Below, in pieces: positions 10,144 through 21,987 of a stretch of DNA of 64,000 nt. Made by a program: the position numbers and the translations under genes. Below the pieces are notes generated by a model that saw only the letters and a program-made list of their open reading frames with translations, did not search any database and was not told the DNA's origin. The stretch is from Gelatoporia subvermispora B (lineage: Eukaryota; Basidiomycota; Agaricomycetes; Polyporales; Gelatoporiaceae): assembly GCA_000320605.2 (NCBI GenBank), contig KB445824.1:82001-146000 (forward strand), in the 5' to 3' direction. Positions within the stretch are counted from its first letter, which is position 1; each line of letters begins with the position of its first letter.

Positions 10144-12300
10144 GCTCCTTGCAACTGTTCATTAGCAAGCGTGATATGCAATCACAAAGGTGTCTTGCAC
10201 GCACTGTGATAAGTGGCGCAACATCCCTTCTACTTTCTCGTTTGGACTACCTCCCTTTACGGCATCAGGTCTCAACTTTGCAGGCAGCTTCTGCGCCGGC
10301 CGCTTGTTGGCTATCGATTTCAAAGTTCTCCCCATCGGCAGTCGCTCGGTCTTCCGGTTGTGAATTCGTCAGAGTGTTAGAAGCGCAGGAACGGGATAAA
10401 AGAGACGGTAAATAGGTGCCCCGCGAGTGTAGGACGATGTGTGCGAGATCGATTGCTCCAGTGTCGATCGACGATTTTATGTCGTTGTCTACAAATATCG
10501 TATATGTTAGTGTCCTGTCTTCTCGAAAGATAGTATGCTTACATGCACTGCCAGCAAGTGTAGAAGGCGGTGATAGAGATGGCGAGATTGAGTATAGCCC
10601 AATGCTAGACAGTCTCCTCGATTTTAAGAGAGTGCAGGAGTGGTGACTTGACGTGCACACTGCAGAGGTGGCTGTGATCGACAGTGCCACGAGATGGGAT
10701 CATTGTCCCAGTTAGCGCTGGTGACATAACTATAATAAGACAAATAAGTGCAAAGACCTCGACGAAGAAGAAGCACCGAGCCAGATCGCATCACATAGCG
10801 CAAACAGTTGTATGTTGTAGACATCGGGCCCTCATGCTCAGCGAGTCCCGTTGCACCGTACGCCGAAGCAATAATAGGGCCGCCGTCAAGGAGGCGAATC
10901 GCACTTAGCGCGTGGTCCAGTCCAAGGCCGCGTAGTATAAGGCCGAGACGAGGTACGCGTCTGGTCGTCACCGCCGTTCGAGTTGTCCTCCTTGACTTGA
11001 TATCCGCCAAAGCAACAGCGTGGAGTTGAAAAGTACCAGGAGGAGGATGTAGAAGCCCACAGGATTGCACAGGCAGCAAGCTTCGCCTCGTGTGCTCTAT
11101 ATGCAGCTCCGAGCTCGGCGCTTCGAGGTCCACAAGGAGCAAAATCCTCTTCCCCCTTCGCGCGTGCGGATGTCTCCACGCTGCCCGATTCTCCGCCAAG
11201 CCAATCGTACGCAGTGATGCATCGAGGACGCGCAGGCTCTGGCGAGTGAGATGTCGAGGTGGGTTTGTAGAAAACCATGGCTCGGAAGGCCGTATTGCGC
11301 ATAGTGGTGGATGACTCGTGAGCTCTTCTTTGCATCCGTTCACTGCTCACTGTGCATTTTCCAGCAGATTGAAAGTGACGTGACCTAATATACCAATGTA
11401 TCCGACTGGACTTGCGGACGCTGGTAGCTATGCTTCACCCCTTGTTCCTGGACCTCGACAGCAGCGGCTCTCTCTGTTCCAGTCGTGAACCCCATCTCTT
11501 CTCAAGTGACTCCGTCAATCGCCACGATAAACCGCACAATACCTGTTAGGAACGCATACAACGACTCAAGGACTCAAGACTGCATACAACGAGCCTAGGT
11601 CGCGTCTATCCACACTCATTTCTCGCTCCTCCTATCATCCATCTCACAGAACTCTCCGTACGGTTTCGTCTGCTCTCGAGACGCTCAACACTCGTCTGGC
11701 CCGCACTCAGAGCCAATCGTCCTAAATGCAAACCCCAGCCGCTCTTCATAAGACCTATAATCTACCACCCCGCGTCCGGGGTCTAGTTTCCCCGCGAAGT
11801 GCCAACGCTCTTCTGTCGAAAGCTCGGAAGGTATCTCTCACTGTAACGCATAGATATGTTCTCTTACTGCTCGCAGTATTATCAGATGGGGCGTTGTCCT
11901 CAAGTCGACACCTTGCGCATCGTCCCTTTCTGACGTGGCCCCCATTCATGCAGAATCTACGTGGACATCGATTTACGCCTTCCTTCAGGTCCTAGCACGC
12001 TATATGCATGCGCTTCAAGGAGGTTTCGACATCCTTGCTAGCCCTCGTTATGGGATCTGCAAAGGTCGGGCACGGGAAATCATGCTCCTTAGGACCCTGG
12101 ATGTCTGCGACGGCACTACTTTGCAATTGAGTCCTCAACCTCTAGCTCTCCTTGCGTTGTTTCAACCTCGTCACATCTCTCTCAGTACCCGTGGACGCGC
12201 ATATATAGACTCTGTTTTATCTCATCTGTCTCACCACACCCGTCGACAGGCCGCAGGATGCTGTAAGGAGTCGATCTCTTGCGTCCACTAGGTTACGACG
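10144..12300. other. 5' flank of F-box paralogue 3 with low-support frames
   Basis: A minus-strand frame at 10624-11343 (239 codons, opens at GTG, no ATG) shares the pattern RVL-ASLR---LAE-RAAWRH with the duplicate near 15720-15800. In the duplicate the frame is shifted once, so this is either a decaying hypothetical gene or fortuitous. A plus-strand region at 11390-12290 also has duplicates at 15950-16700 without a shared open frame. No domain recognised. Confidence 0.3.
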
Positions 12301-12872
12301 ATATAGTTAGCTGTATGGGAGGATTCATCGCCGGTCATAGTCGCATAGGTCCGTTGCATCAGTCTCAATCTGCGCTCACGCGCTGAACAATCTGAATATT
12401 ATTTACGATTGTTACAGACGGGTCCACTGTTTCATCTTATTACGTGCCCGTGACAGTCAGAGGGAGACAATGTAGATGTAAGACATGTGTTCCGGAACAA
12501 ATAGAGTTATTTTTATGAACCCATATCAGAGTTCAGCTCCGGCGATGCTCGGGGAAGTAGTATAAGGATTCCCGGCATGTGGCGAGCGACTGTGGGCGGC
12601 TGAAGTATGAGTAGCAACGATCCGTGTGTTATGGAGAGCGGATGGCCAGGGAGATTGCGAATATGATGGAGCTTAAGAGCGAGGATCAAACGACGTGAAC
12701 TGTCGCAGCTCTCGGTCAATTGTTGTGTGGAATGTATGGTATCCACCCAGTCCGGCGGTATGCTATATGGAACTCCAGTAGTACTCAGCCTGCTGAACGA
12801 CGCCATCGTACATAGTTCATTGGTATCTGTAGCACTTGCTATCACCTTCGCCGTACCTTCCCTTCGCTCCCT
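12301..12872. other. Junction between the two large duplicate copies
   Basis: About 12300-12725 is unique spacer; from 12725 on it is the 3' flank of F-box paralogue 4, matching 8860-8994. No gene seen. Confidence 0.4.
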
Positions 12873-15800
12873 TCAACAGAATTTGATACATCTCTGATAC
12901 CCAAGCACCGGAGAATGCTCCAAGCTCTCATCAACGAGGACCCTCAATGTCCCGCGCGCACGAAGCCTCGGGAGGACTAGTGATCCATCGCTGAGGGTAG
13001 GCAAGTCCTGATACTGATCATACCCGCACCTAACATCGACCTCGATTACGCAGGCTGCGATCGACTCGTCGACGAAGCTGTCTAGCATGTCGCTGCATTC
13101 GTATATCCAGGGTGTTCCGAACTCCTGCTCGTTGTCCACAGCAATTAGGATAGAAGCGCTCTGGGATCTCCATAGCGATGCAGGTGCGCTGCTCGGAAAT
13201 TCGAGTGATGTTACTCGTTCGGGAGCTTGGTAGATGAGATCAGTGTTCCGCCGTCGCGGCATGGAGTTCCCTTGGATGTTGATGGACACTATGCTGTTAC
13301 GAAGTGCATGGAGGGCCAGTAGCGGTCTGTAATTCGATACTTCAGAGTCGCGGATCTGCCGCAAGCATGTGCACGAATAACGGCTCTGAGCGACCAATAG
13401 TAAACTGACTGCAGAATGGCGTACCTTCAAATCTTTGAGATGCAGTCCCTTGGTAAGTTGAATATACTGTTCTGGCCCTTCTGAGCCTCTGATCCATCGG
13501 CAATTGAGGAGAGAAAGCATGTGCACATTTGGGAAGGCGCAAATGGGCCGAAGAAACTCGTGGAAACTCCTGAAGCTACAGGAGCTGAGCCGTAGTTCTG
13601 TCAAATCTCCGAAGCACACTGCAAGTGAGAGAATCCGGTTACGAAGGAGAGGAAGACAGGTTGGAGCTGATGTGTCATCGACAACGTGAAAGACACGGCC
13701 ATTGGGGAAGCGTCCCGCCCAGCGACACAGGAAGCGGACCAACAGCTCCCTTGATACCCGGCATATGCACACGAAGGAGGCTGCTGAAGGCTTCCGTCGC
13801 ATTTGATGGCGTACGCGAGTGAGGTCTATTGGTTTCTCGACTACCAGAGGGTGAAGGCCGGTAAGAGACAGCAGGATCTGTTTTGCCAAGCAAGAAAGCA
13901 TTTTACAGGTCAACCTCAGTGAGAGGAGCGTTTCGATGTCACTGAGATTGTCGGTAACAATGTACCATAGCTCAACAGGCAGGCGGCCGGGATTCCGAAT
14001 GAAGCGTCCCAAATCGCGTATGTTCCTTGCATCTATTCGTGAGCAAGCTTTGTATAAGATTACAGAAGTGTCTTATACGCACTGTGGTAAGTGGCGCAAA
14101 AGTCCTTTGACCTTCCGAGACGGCGGCGAAGCCCCCTCAAAAGAGTTCGGATTGCCTTGCCTTCCCATCGGCAGTCGCCCGAGCTTCCCCGTTGAAAGTC
14201 CCTCAAATTGTTGAGAACGAAGAGATTCGTCCGACAACAGTGTCGGGGTTGGAAGAAATTGTCAATTAGGGGCCCCACAGGTGAAGGGCAAGGTATGCGA
14301 GATCGATTTCCCCAGTAAGGATTCCAGACTTCTGCGTCGTTGTCTGAGAATCTTGTATCTGTAAGTGTCCTGTCTGATTGCACGAACGTATGCTTACATG
14401 TACTGCCACCTAGGTCAGAAGGGCGAATATAGATATGACAGAATGAGCTTAACTCGAGGCTGAATAATGTCTTTGACTCAGAGAGTGGAGGCGTGGTGAC
14501 CTGGTGTGCAGACGTAGTGGCCGACCGTGCCATTCAATGGGACCATTTGCTCCCTTTGTCGCTGGTGACATTACCATCATACAGTAAATAAGCGCAAAGA
14601 CTGACGAAGAAGGGTGTACTATGCACCGAGCCGGATCACATCACATAGCGCTCACAGTGAGCGCGCATCCTTGACAGCAATGGCAACCTGGGAGCTACAA
14701 TAAACCGACGGAGGCGGCCCTATCGTCTGTCAGATACACGAGAGCGATGGCGTACAACTGCATGGTCCTCATTCCTGCTTAGGCACAACCCGCGCATGTC
14801 GGTTGAGAATGCATGATGAACTGGTATATATCCATATGTAACTAGCGGGCTCCTGCCATCAAAGATCGAAGACTTATGAAATGTTTGCACAAACGTGCTC
14901 GAGAGTTCTATGATCTCACTTCACCTCGCGCCGTCGCCACGACTGCTATGCACGGTTCAGGCGGACGCCTCCGAAGCTGGCAAAAAACTCATGCTGAAGT
15001 TGTACGGTTTTGAACTTGAATATGTGGCCTATCTCGTGGGATCACAGTGATGAATGAGGAACATGTGGTCGACATAGATGGGAGTACACGGGCACGGAGA
15101 GCAGAGCGTAAAGACAGCGGGCAATGAGAAGTACACACGAGGGAACTTCGCCTTGATAGAACTCAATCAGGCCGGCCCGAAATTCTTTTCCTGGCACCAG
15201 TATGTCCTAGAATATAGTCTCAGGTTTATAAGGTTCTGCCAAATATAAGCTCATGCAAGGCAAGTCAGAGCCACGTCAAACGCTGTCAAGTGCTGCTGCA
15301 GAATTGGGCGACGTTCATCAAAAAGCAGACTGTATGTTATAGGAATCGGGTCACGCTCAGGAGTGTCGTTGCACCGCTCGCCGAAGCAATAGGGATGCTG
15401 CGGGGTGCATCTCGAGAAGGGGGAGGAGGAGATCCGAGGAGAACACATCGTCACAGGTGCAGCCACGTGATGTGTGCGCGCTGTCCGTTCCGATGGCCGA
15501 ATAAACCCGAGGACGAGGCGTGCGCCTGGTCGTCACCGCCGCCATCGCGTCGTCCCCCTCATATCCACCAAAGCAACAGCATAGAGTTGAACAGTACCAG
15601 AAGGAGGGCATTGTAAACCCACAGAAGCGCATGGACAGTAAACTTCGCCTCGTGTGCTCTGTATGCAGCTTTGAGCTCGGCGCTTCGAGGTCCACAAGGA
15701 GGTTATTCCTCTTCACCCTGCTGTGCGCGCATGTCTCCACGCTGCGCGACTCTCCGCCAAATCAACCACACGTAGCGATGCCTCGAGGACGCGTGGGCAC

Positions 15801-16930
15801 CGGCGAGGAGATATCGCTATGGAATTGTAGAGACCTCTAGTTTGGAGGGTCGTATTGCGCCTGGCAAGGGACGACTGGTGAGCTTTCTTTTACATCCGTC
15901 CAACATTCACTCTGCATTGTCACGCAGACTTAACGTCAATTGACCGAATGTCTCAGCGTATCAGACTGGACTTATCGACGCTGACAGCTTTGTTTAATCC
16001 TTGTGCTGGACCTCGACGGCGGCGGCTCTCTCTGTCTCTCTGTTCGGGTCGCGAAACACATCTCTTCTCATGTAACTCCGTCAATCGCCACGATGATCCG
16101 TACGATCCCTATTCGAAGTGCATACAATGACTCAAGTCTGCATGCAACGAGCCGGGACCGCATATGTCCCCACTCATTTCCCCACTCGCGCATCGTACAT
16201 GCAGGACAACCCCCTTCTGTCTCCTATCTCACGGCACTCCTCTTCTCAGGGTCCCGCCTGCGCTCCAGACCATCAACACTCGTCTGGCCCACACTCAGAG
16301 GCAACAATCCAAGACGAATGCTCATGCCGCCTTCCGCCAGGCGCGACCTACTGCCCTGCGTCCAGGGCCTTCAAGTCCGCCTCGTGAAGCATCTACGCTC
16401 GTCTGTCGACCGCCTAGAAGCTATCTCCTGCCGCGACGCATAAGGATGTTCCCTTGCTGCGACGGCGTCATTGGACGGGCCGTTGTCTTCTGGCGGACCC
16501 CTTGCGCGTCGTCTCTTGCTGGCGTGGCCCCCGTCCGCGCAAAATCTAGATCAACATCATTCTACAGCTTCATTCAGGGCCCGGGACTTCGCTATATGCG
16601 TGTACCCTCAAGATTTGTTGGTCTCCTTACTGGTCCTCGTCGCAAAATCTACAAAGTTTGTGCGCTGGCAGTTGTATACTATGCAGGATCCTGAACATCT
16701 ATGGTGGCGCTGCTGCCCGATGGAGTTCTCAACCTCTGATTCTCTGCATTACTTCGAGCTCGGCACGGCTGTCTCTTAGCGCCTGTGGAGACGTCTATAG
16801 AGTCTCAGACGCGCATATATTGGCATCCTCCCACCTGGTCTCTCACCACACCCGGTCGACTGCTCATAGGATGAATGTTCTGCGCTGGGGGACGCTGGGA
16901 CCTGGACGACTGTCTCTACTCTCTGACTAA
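12725..16930. repeat. Large direct duplication, right copy (F-box unit, with insertion)
   Basis: Partner of 8860-12300. It is longer because about 14660-15320 has no counterpart in the left copy, so roughly 0.65 kb was inserted here or deleted there. Other blocks are collinear, ending in a plus-strand region about 15900-16930. Confidence 0.7.
12873..14027 (-). pseudogene. F-box-like protein, paralogue 4, start codon lost
   Basis: Exons run from about 14027 to 13425 and 13355 to 12873; intron 13356-13424 (69 nt, donor GTACGC). Coding from 14012 down is 1071 nt and intact. It is the closest relative of paralogue 3, with the same C-terminal LRARGTLRVLVDE. The codon equivalent to the ATG of paralogue 3 (ATGCGC) reads ATACGC here, and no in-frame ATG lies between it and an upstream stop. 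The nearest upstream ATG (about 14033) is out of frame. The next in-frame Met codons would delete part of the F-box. Either an unseen 5' exon supplies the start or the gene is newly silenced. Confidence 0.7.
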
Positions 16931-17805
16931 CGGGAGGTACTGGAAGCCTCTCTTGCCTACGGGATACATTCCTGCTCCCGCTCCCGCGAAAAATGCTCCT
17001 ACGAACTGTCTGGCGCCAAAATGACGCTCGTGTTGATCTCTGGCCGCAAGAAAGCCTCAGTTGCCGTCTTTGGATTCATTCACACGTATTCATGGAATAG
17101 ATCGGTGCCATCCGATCCAGTCTCGACGAACTTCTGTACGTTTTATCGCTCACTTTTGAGGCCAAGAGGAACTCAAGCATCGGAGTCATATGCGCGTCTT
17201 CTTTACTCGACAGTCCTATGTTGCTTGCACGTGATGCTTACTTGTACGGACGCGCCTCATACCGCCCCGCGTTGGAGCCGCATCCAAGTCATGGCGAACG
17301 CTCGACCTCTCGCAGCAAAGGCTAGCTGTCTGCTCGCTGGGGGAGGCTCCGTAGGTGTTGGCAGATCGAGATGCGGGGAAGGGCGGCATTAGCCTTATCA
17401 TTTCCCAGAGTATCGCACGCATGTTTCCAATTCTTTTAGGCTTTTTGTTCTCCCATTGTGATAGTACGGATAGTACGAGGCGGACATTCGATCTGACAGT
17501 GAGACAGCTATTCAACACTTCTCACTGTTCTCTTCTTCAGTCCTATCTGCATCCCTCAGCTCAATAACAACGGCCCATCCGCGAAGGACTCCATCGCCCC
17601 GCCTATCCATCCGTCCACTTCGATGGTGTCACATTGCAAAATATCTCCAATCATCCTCTGTCTCTGGTCATTCGTTTGCATTGTGTTTGCCAGATATCGG
17701 GCGAGTATGGAATAGCTGCGAAGACCGTCAGCCGGATAACGTATATATGAGTATTCAGTCGCTTCAGCGCACCAGCTCACATGAACTCTTTCCCCGCGCA
17801 TCTTC
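14028..17805. other. Duplicate flank and unique DNA without supported gene
   Basis: 14028-16930 is the right duplicate copy. A plus-strand frame at 16164-16694 (176 codons, no domain) is open here but broken in the left copy. 16930-17805 is unique and holds no recognisable gene; part is the 3' flank of F-box paralogue 5. Confidence 0.3.
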
Positions 17806-18838
17806 TCAATTTTCCATCTTCAGAATCCCTCGTGCCCTCAGACTTCTGAATGGCAAGTCTGCGCTGGTGAAGTGATGCGCGATCTCTTTCCATCCGGTCA
17901 ACACCACGGACAAATCTTCTGCACAGGCTGATGCTGATGCGTAAATGAAGTTATCAAGTAGGTTGCAGCAGTTGTGTACCCAGGCTGTTGAGGATACTGG
18001 TCCCATGACTATGATGCGGCATATAGGGTGGGGTGAGAGTACTGTGTCGGGAAATTCGCAAAGGAAGATTGTGAAACCGGAGGGCGGTTCAATGAGACAT
18101 AGTGTTATGACACTATGTAAAAATTCCGGCGCCGTTAACAGTCGTCTATATCGAGACACGTCTGCGTCCGCGATCTGCTCCAAGGTGTCAGGCGACGATG
18201 CATATCATTACTTCTAAGCCTGTCAGATGCTGACGCACCTCCACTTGCTGCAAAGCCAGGGACCTTGGGGCCGATTCGTTCCCCCAGCAATCCTCTACTT
18301 CTCTACGCCATGAAATGCGAAGAAGTTCGAGTGTCCGTAGATTGGGGAAGATGAAAACAAATCGAGCAAAATCCGTAAAGTTCCAGAACAGACAACCGAC
18401 TAGGCTGAGTTTCGTAACGTTATGGAATTGTGCGGCAGCAGCCAGAACATGTGGACGTAGGGCAGGAATGTGATAATTAGATTCTTCCGATGGGATTCCA
18501 GCGACGATGACCTCCTGGACTCTAGGAAGTCTTCCTACAAATCTGTACAGGAAAGGTGTCATGAGACTGGCATTTACCCATATTCTCCTCATGAGTAGGT
18601 ATCTGGGAGATTGGCGTGACACGCCGCGTTGGAATTTCGTGAGATCGGAACGCCTTTCGATGTGCGTGATCTTATCTTCAATAGACAGGGTCAGCTGTAT
18701 AGCTATACAGCTCAGGATCTTGCACGATAGACTGAGCGATTGGAGCGAGTTGAGTCCGGTAAGATGGTCAATCACTTGATACCAAATCTCCAGGGGAAGA
18801 CCGCCTGGTCTGGGCATGTTCGTGATCGAGTAACGCAT
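17806..18838 (-). CDS. F-box-like protein, paralogue 5
   Basis: Exons 18239-18838 and 17806-18174; intron 18175-18238 (64 nt, donor GTGCGT, acceptor GGAGCAG). 969 nt, 322 residues. N-terminus has GGLPLEIWYQVIDHLTG, an F-box-like core, then CKILSCIA as in paralogues 3 and 4. The leucine-rich middle has VTKLSLVGCLFWNFTDF and NLRTLELLRISWRR. Exon 2 keeps the family tail FRSLRARGIL but is shorter than in paralogues 3, 4 and 6. ATG at 18838; a second Met eight codons on is possible. Confidence 0.82.
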
Positions 18839-20734
18839 GCGCCTGTTGTAGATAAATACTTTGGGAACGTCAAGATCGATGATCGCGTGTACGGCTCACT
18901 GACTCAGGCAAGTACCAGGGTAGGAGCACGACTCTGACATCTCTTGGTTGAGGCAATTCCCACTGTCCGGAAGCGTTATCTGCCAGCAGGTATCTCAATA
19001 TTTTCATCACCGTTGAAATCGGACATTCGAATGACCTACCTAGATCATTAGTGGTAGCAGGTAGAGTTGTTTCTTGATCGATGGCTTCAATTGAAGGCTC
19101 TCCAGACATATCTGATATCAAGGAGGCTATTTCGTGTCCTGCGGCAACCTCCATTATGAGAGCGGCACAAAATGCGCGTGAGAAAATCCTGAAATGCGAC
19201 CCACAGAATGTGAAAAGATGTAGTGCGTAGAGGGGATGCGAAGGTCTTGTCAATTGTTGAGGGGGCTGAAATAGGGGGCCTTTCAACGCAGGCAGTGCAT
19301 ATGCTGGAGCATGTCTGACTCTTACCTTGGAACAGTATGGTTTTACATGGACATTTGCTCTCGAGACTGCTCAGACTAGGTTCCACAGAAAGCCGGACAT
19401 CTCCAGTGTCATTCGCACAGCTACAACGAAGTGCGAAAGGTCGGTCTAGTGGCCAAACCTGTCGTAGTAGGCGCACCTTCCATCGGAAGCTGTCTCATGG
19501 ATGATGTATTATTTCCGCTGTATAGCCTCCTCTACAGCGAAAGTCACTTGCCAACCTCAATATGGCAAGACGCACCCGAAATAGTGTTATCGGTCTACTG
19601 CCTCTGTTCGATTTCGCTGTTCTTCCGAGGAGGACTATCCTTGTGCATGCGCATATTAGGTTGTAGCACAGAATTTGCGCGCGACATACACGGACGCCTT
19701 CACAACCCATCCAAGACGTGTCTGCGAAACGTGTATAATGCTGCGCTCAGCGATATCAGTCCCAGCCGGATGGTCATTGGATAACGCGAGGGTTGCTAGC
19801 AACATACCAAAGGCGATACAGCAGTACGGTGTACACGAATAGGACGTACAATAGTTTTCTCGGCCACCAGTTCATCCCTTTCCAGATGTTACTGGGAACG
19901 GAGTGACACAGCCAAATTCAGTGAGATGACGTCACCATATACATTTCCCTCGTTGTAGTCGCGTGAAACCGAGAGAATAGTTATACGCCAATCTCGCCCG
20001 ATTTCGAATGTCCTTGGGCCAGTTGATTGATGAATCTATAACGAGTTACAGAAGAGGACAATAACTCGTAGGCAAAGGCGAATATTTCATCCCAACAGGG
20101 GAAATGTGCGCTACAGATGAAAGTTAGGAAGTAACCACACGAATTTGGGATGACTTTACCATTGGCGATATGTCCTAATGTAGTCTAAAATGTACGTTTC
20201 TTCGTTGCCAGGTCTGCCCGGTCAAAGTTATAATAAGTCCATTAATGCATTCAGGATCTGACTCTTGGAGCGTTACGAGAGCGCTGACATACTTCAAGCA
20301 GACATAGAGGAATAGGATCGCGTAATGCCTCAGTAAAAGTTGATTCAGATAGTTTCGATTCACTATCGGAGGGCGCCGAGGGCGCGGGCGAGTGACAGGC
20401 TGGGAGCGAGATTACGACAAGTGTACAAATTGTCCTTGCAATTCCTAGCTGACAGGACCTTGTCTACTGCATTAGAATTGCTCAGCAATCCTTACTCTAC
20501 ATACCGTTTCCCGAACTTGGGTTCTAGGAAGAATGGCTTCCGAGTAGCTCGCCCAACGGACCTGATGCCGCTGTTCGGTGATTGGAATATAGAAAGTAGA
20601 TTACGAACGCATTGCAACATATGTCTATCTAAATGGAGATATGCCCGCGTGTCTTGTGTCTATATGCATATCTGCTTACTCCAATAGACGCTCCCGTGGC
20701 GTCCTCTCGAGCGTGAGCGATCCGGGATGGAGGC
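18839..20734. other. Weakly coding region, possible membrane protein remnants
   Basis: No complete model. On the minus strand two hydrophobic stretches occur: RHYAILFLYVCLKYVSAL (about 20320-20260) and WWPRKLLYVLFVYTVLLYRL (about 19880-19815). They could be exons of a small membrane protein on the minus strand, but stops and frame changes separate them and I cannot join them. The rest shows nothing. Confidence 0.2.
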
Positions 20735-21987
20735 CTATTTCTTGCCATCCGCTGGAGTCAGTCCAATGAACTCGCGTACAGCCTCCCTCTTTGCATTCGT
20801 GTCGCCTTTGATTGGCTGGCCGTACGACTTCAGTAGCTGCTCGTAGCGCTCCTCTGCACAAGCAGGATCAGCATCAAACTCCCACTTCCCGGAGACAGAA
20901 CGTAGCGTACTCGTCAGATGCTCAAACTCGCCCTTGGTGACAGGGAAGTTTTGCGGGGGCTTTCCATTCGCCATCGGTAGCGCCTTGATTGGCATTTTGT
21001 TCACAGTGACGGTCGCATTCATCAGACGGGCGTACAACCGTGCTTGACTGTTGAATGAAGACAGCAACGTCGATACAGCGAAGTCGATGCACCACCAACA
21101 CCAATGACGTGTCCGTTAGTAGGACATCGCGCACACAGGATTCAGAAGACGCACTCGAGCTTGATTGTTTCGACAATTCCGTCAACCTTCGCACTCAGCT
21201 CCTGTACAGCGCCTGCGAGCATCCTGATATCAACCTCTGGCCCCACCTCCTCCAGACCGTCCAGCTTCTCTCGGGTTTCTTCCTTCACCTCGGGACTCAC
21301 GGGCCTCTCTGCTTTCCCCTTGCCGGTCGTCGACACATTCAGTCGCGCAAGCTGTCCCCGGACCGTGTCCAACTCCTCGGCGAGCCGCTCCTGTGAACGC
21401 TCGATAACCTCCAAGCGCGCTTGCAGCGCGCCATCTGCGTCCGCAGCAGGCGCGTCAGAGCGGTCGCCTACCGCAGTCGGGACTTCGACGTTCGCGAGGG
21501 CCTTGGATGCGGCGGCAATCTGTTCCGCGATAGCCCCAAAGCTCGCGGAGAGGCGATTAGCCCAGAGTGCACTAGCTGGATTTGACGGTTCAGCTGTGCC
21601 TACAGTCGCGTCCGGCATGGGTCTGGCGGGCACTGCGCCGACAGGCCCGACTGAGCCCATCGGATTGAGTGCGGCGGCGAGGAGATGCTGCTGGAAGATC
21701 TGCTGCTGCATGAGCGCAAAAGACGCAGTGGCATCTCGGATGGCGGGAGGAGTCAGTAGCGCTACGGGCGCAGGGGAAAATAGGGGACCATTCGGGTCGA
21801 ACGAGGCACTGAACGGGGATGCGGCCGTGTCAGGCGTCATAGGCGTTTGCGTTTGCGTTTGCGCTGGCATCTCGAGTGGAGGCGACGACGAATATGACGG
21901 CTGCTCCGGTGCGAGAGTAGGGGAGGAGTTTACAAGGGTCGATGCAGAGGATCTGGAGTCGCCGGGCGTTGATGGGACGGTGGACAT
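20735..21987 (-). CDS. Hypothetical coiled-coil protein
   Basis: Exons 21155-21987 and 20735-21047; intron 21048-21154 (107 nt, donor GTGCGT, branch TACTAAC, acceptor TCAACAG). 1146 nt, 381 residues. Residues 1-130 are low-complexity Ser/Pro/Thr/Gln/Ala-rich and probably disordered. About 150-280 is a heptad-rich helical stretch (LEVIERSQERLAEELD, LAGAVQELSAKVDGIVE) that predicts coiled coil. The C-terminal 100 residues are a compact block (KALPMANGKPP, GKWEFDADPA, REAVREFIGL). I do not recognise a named domain. The long intron with a canonical branch site and clean frame closure make the gene likely real. Confidence 0.7.

Larger units (their letters stand above)
8860..12300. repeat. Large direct duplication, left copy (F-box unit)
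   Basis: About 3.4 kb that matches 12725-16930 in order and orientation. It includes the 3' flank (shared TATGCTATATGG), the F-box paralogue, its 5' flank (GTGTCTT--ACGCACTGTG) and blocks near 10730-10800, 10830-11300 and 11340-11850. Divergence is substantial but blocks are easy to follow. Confidence 0.75.
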
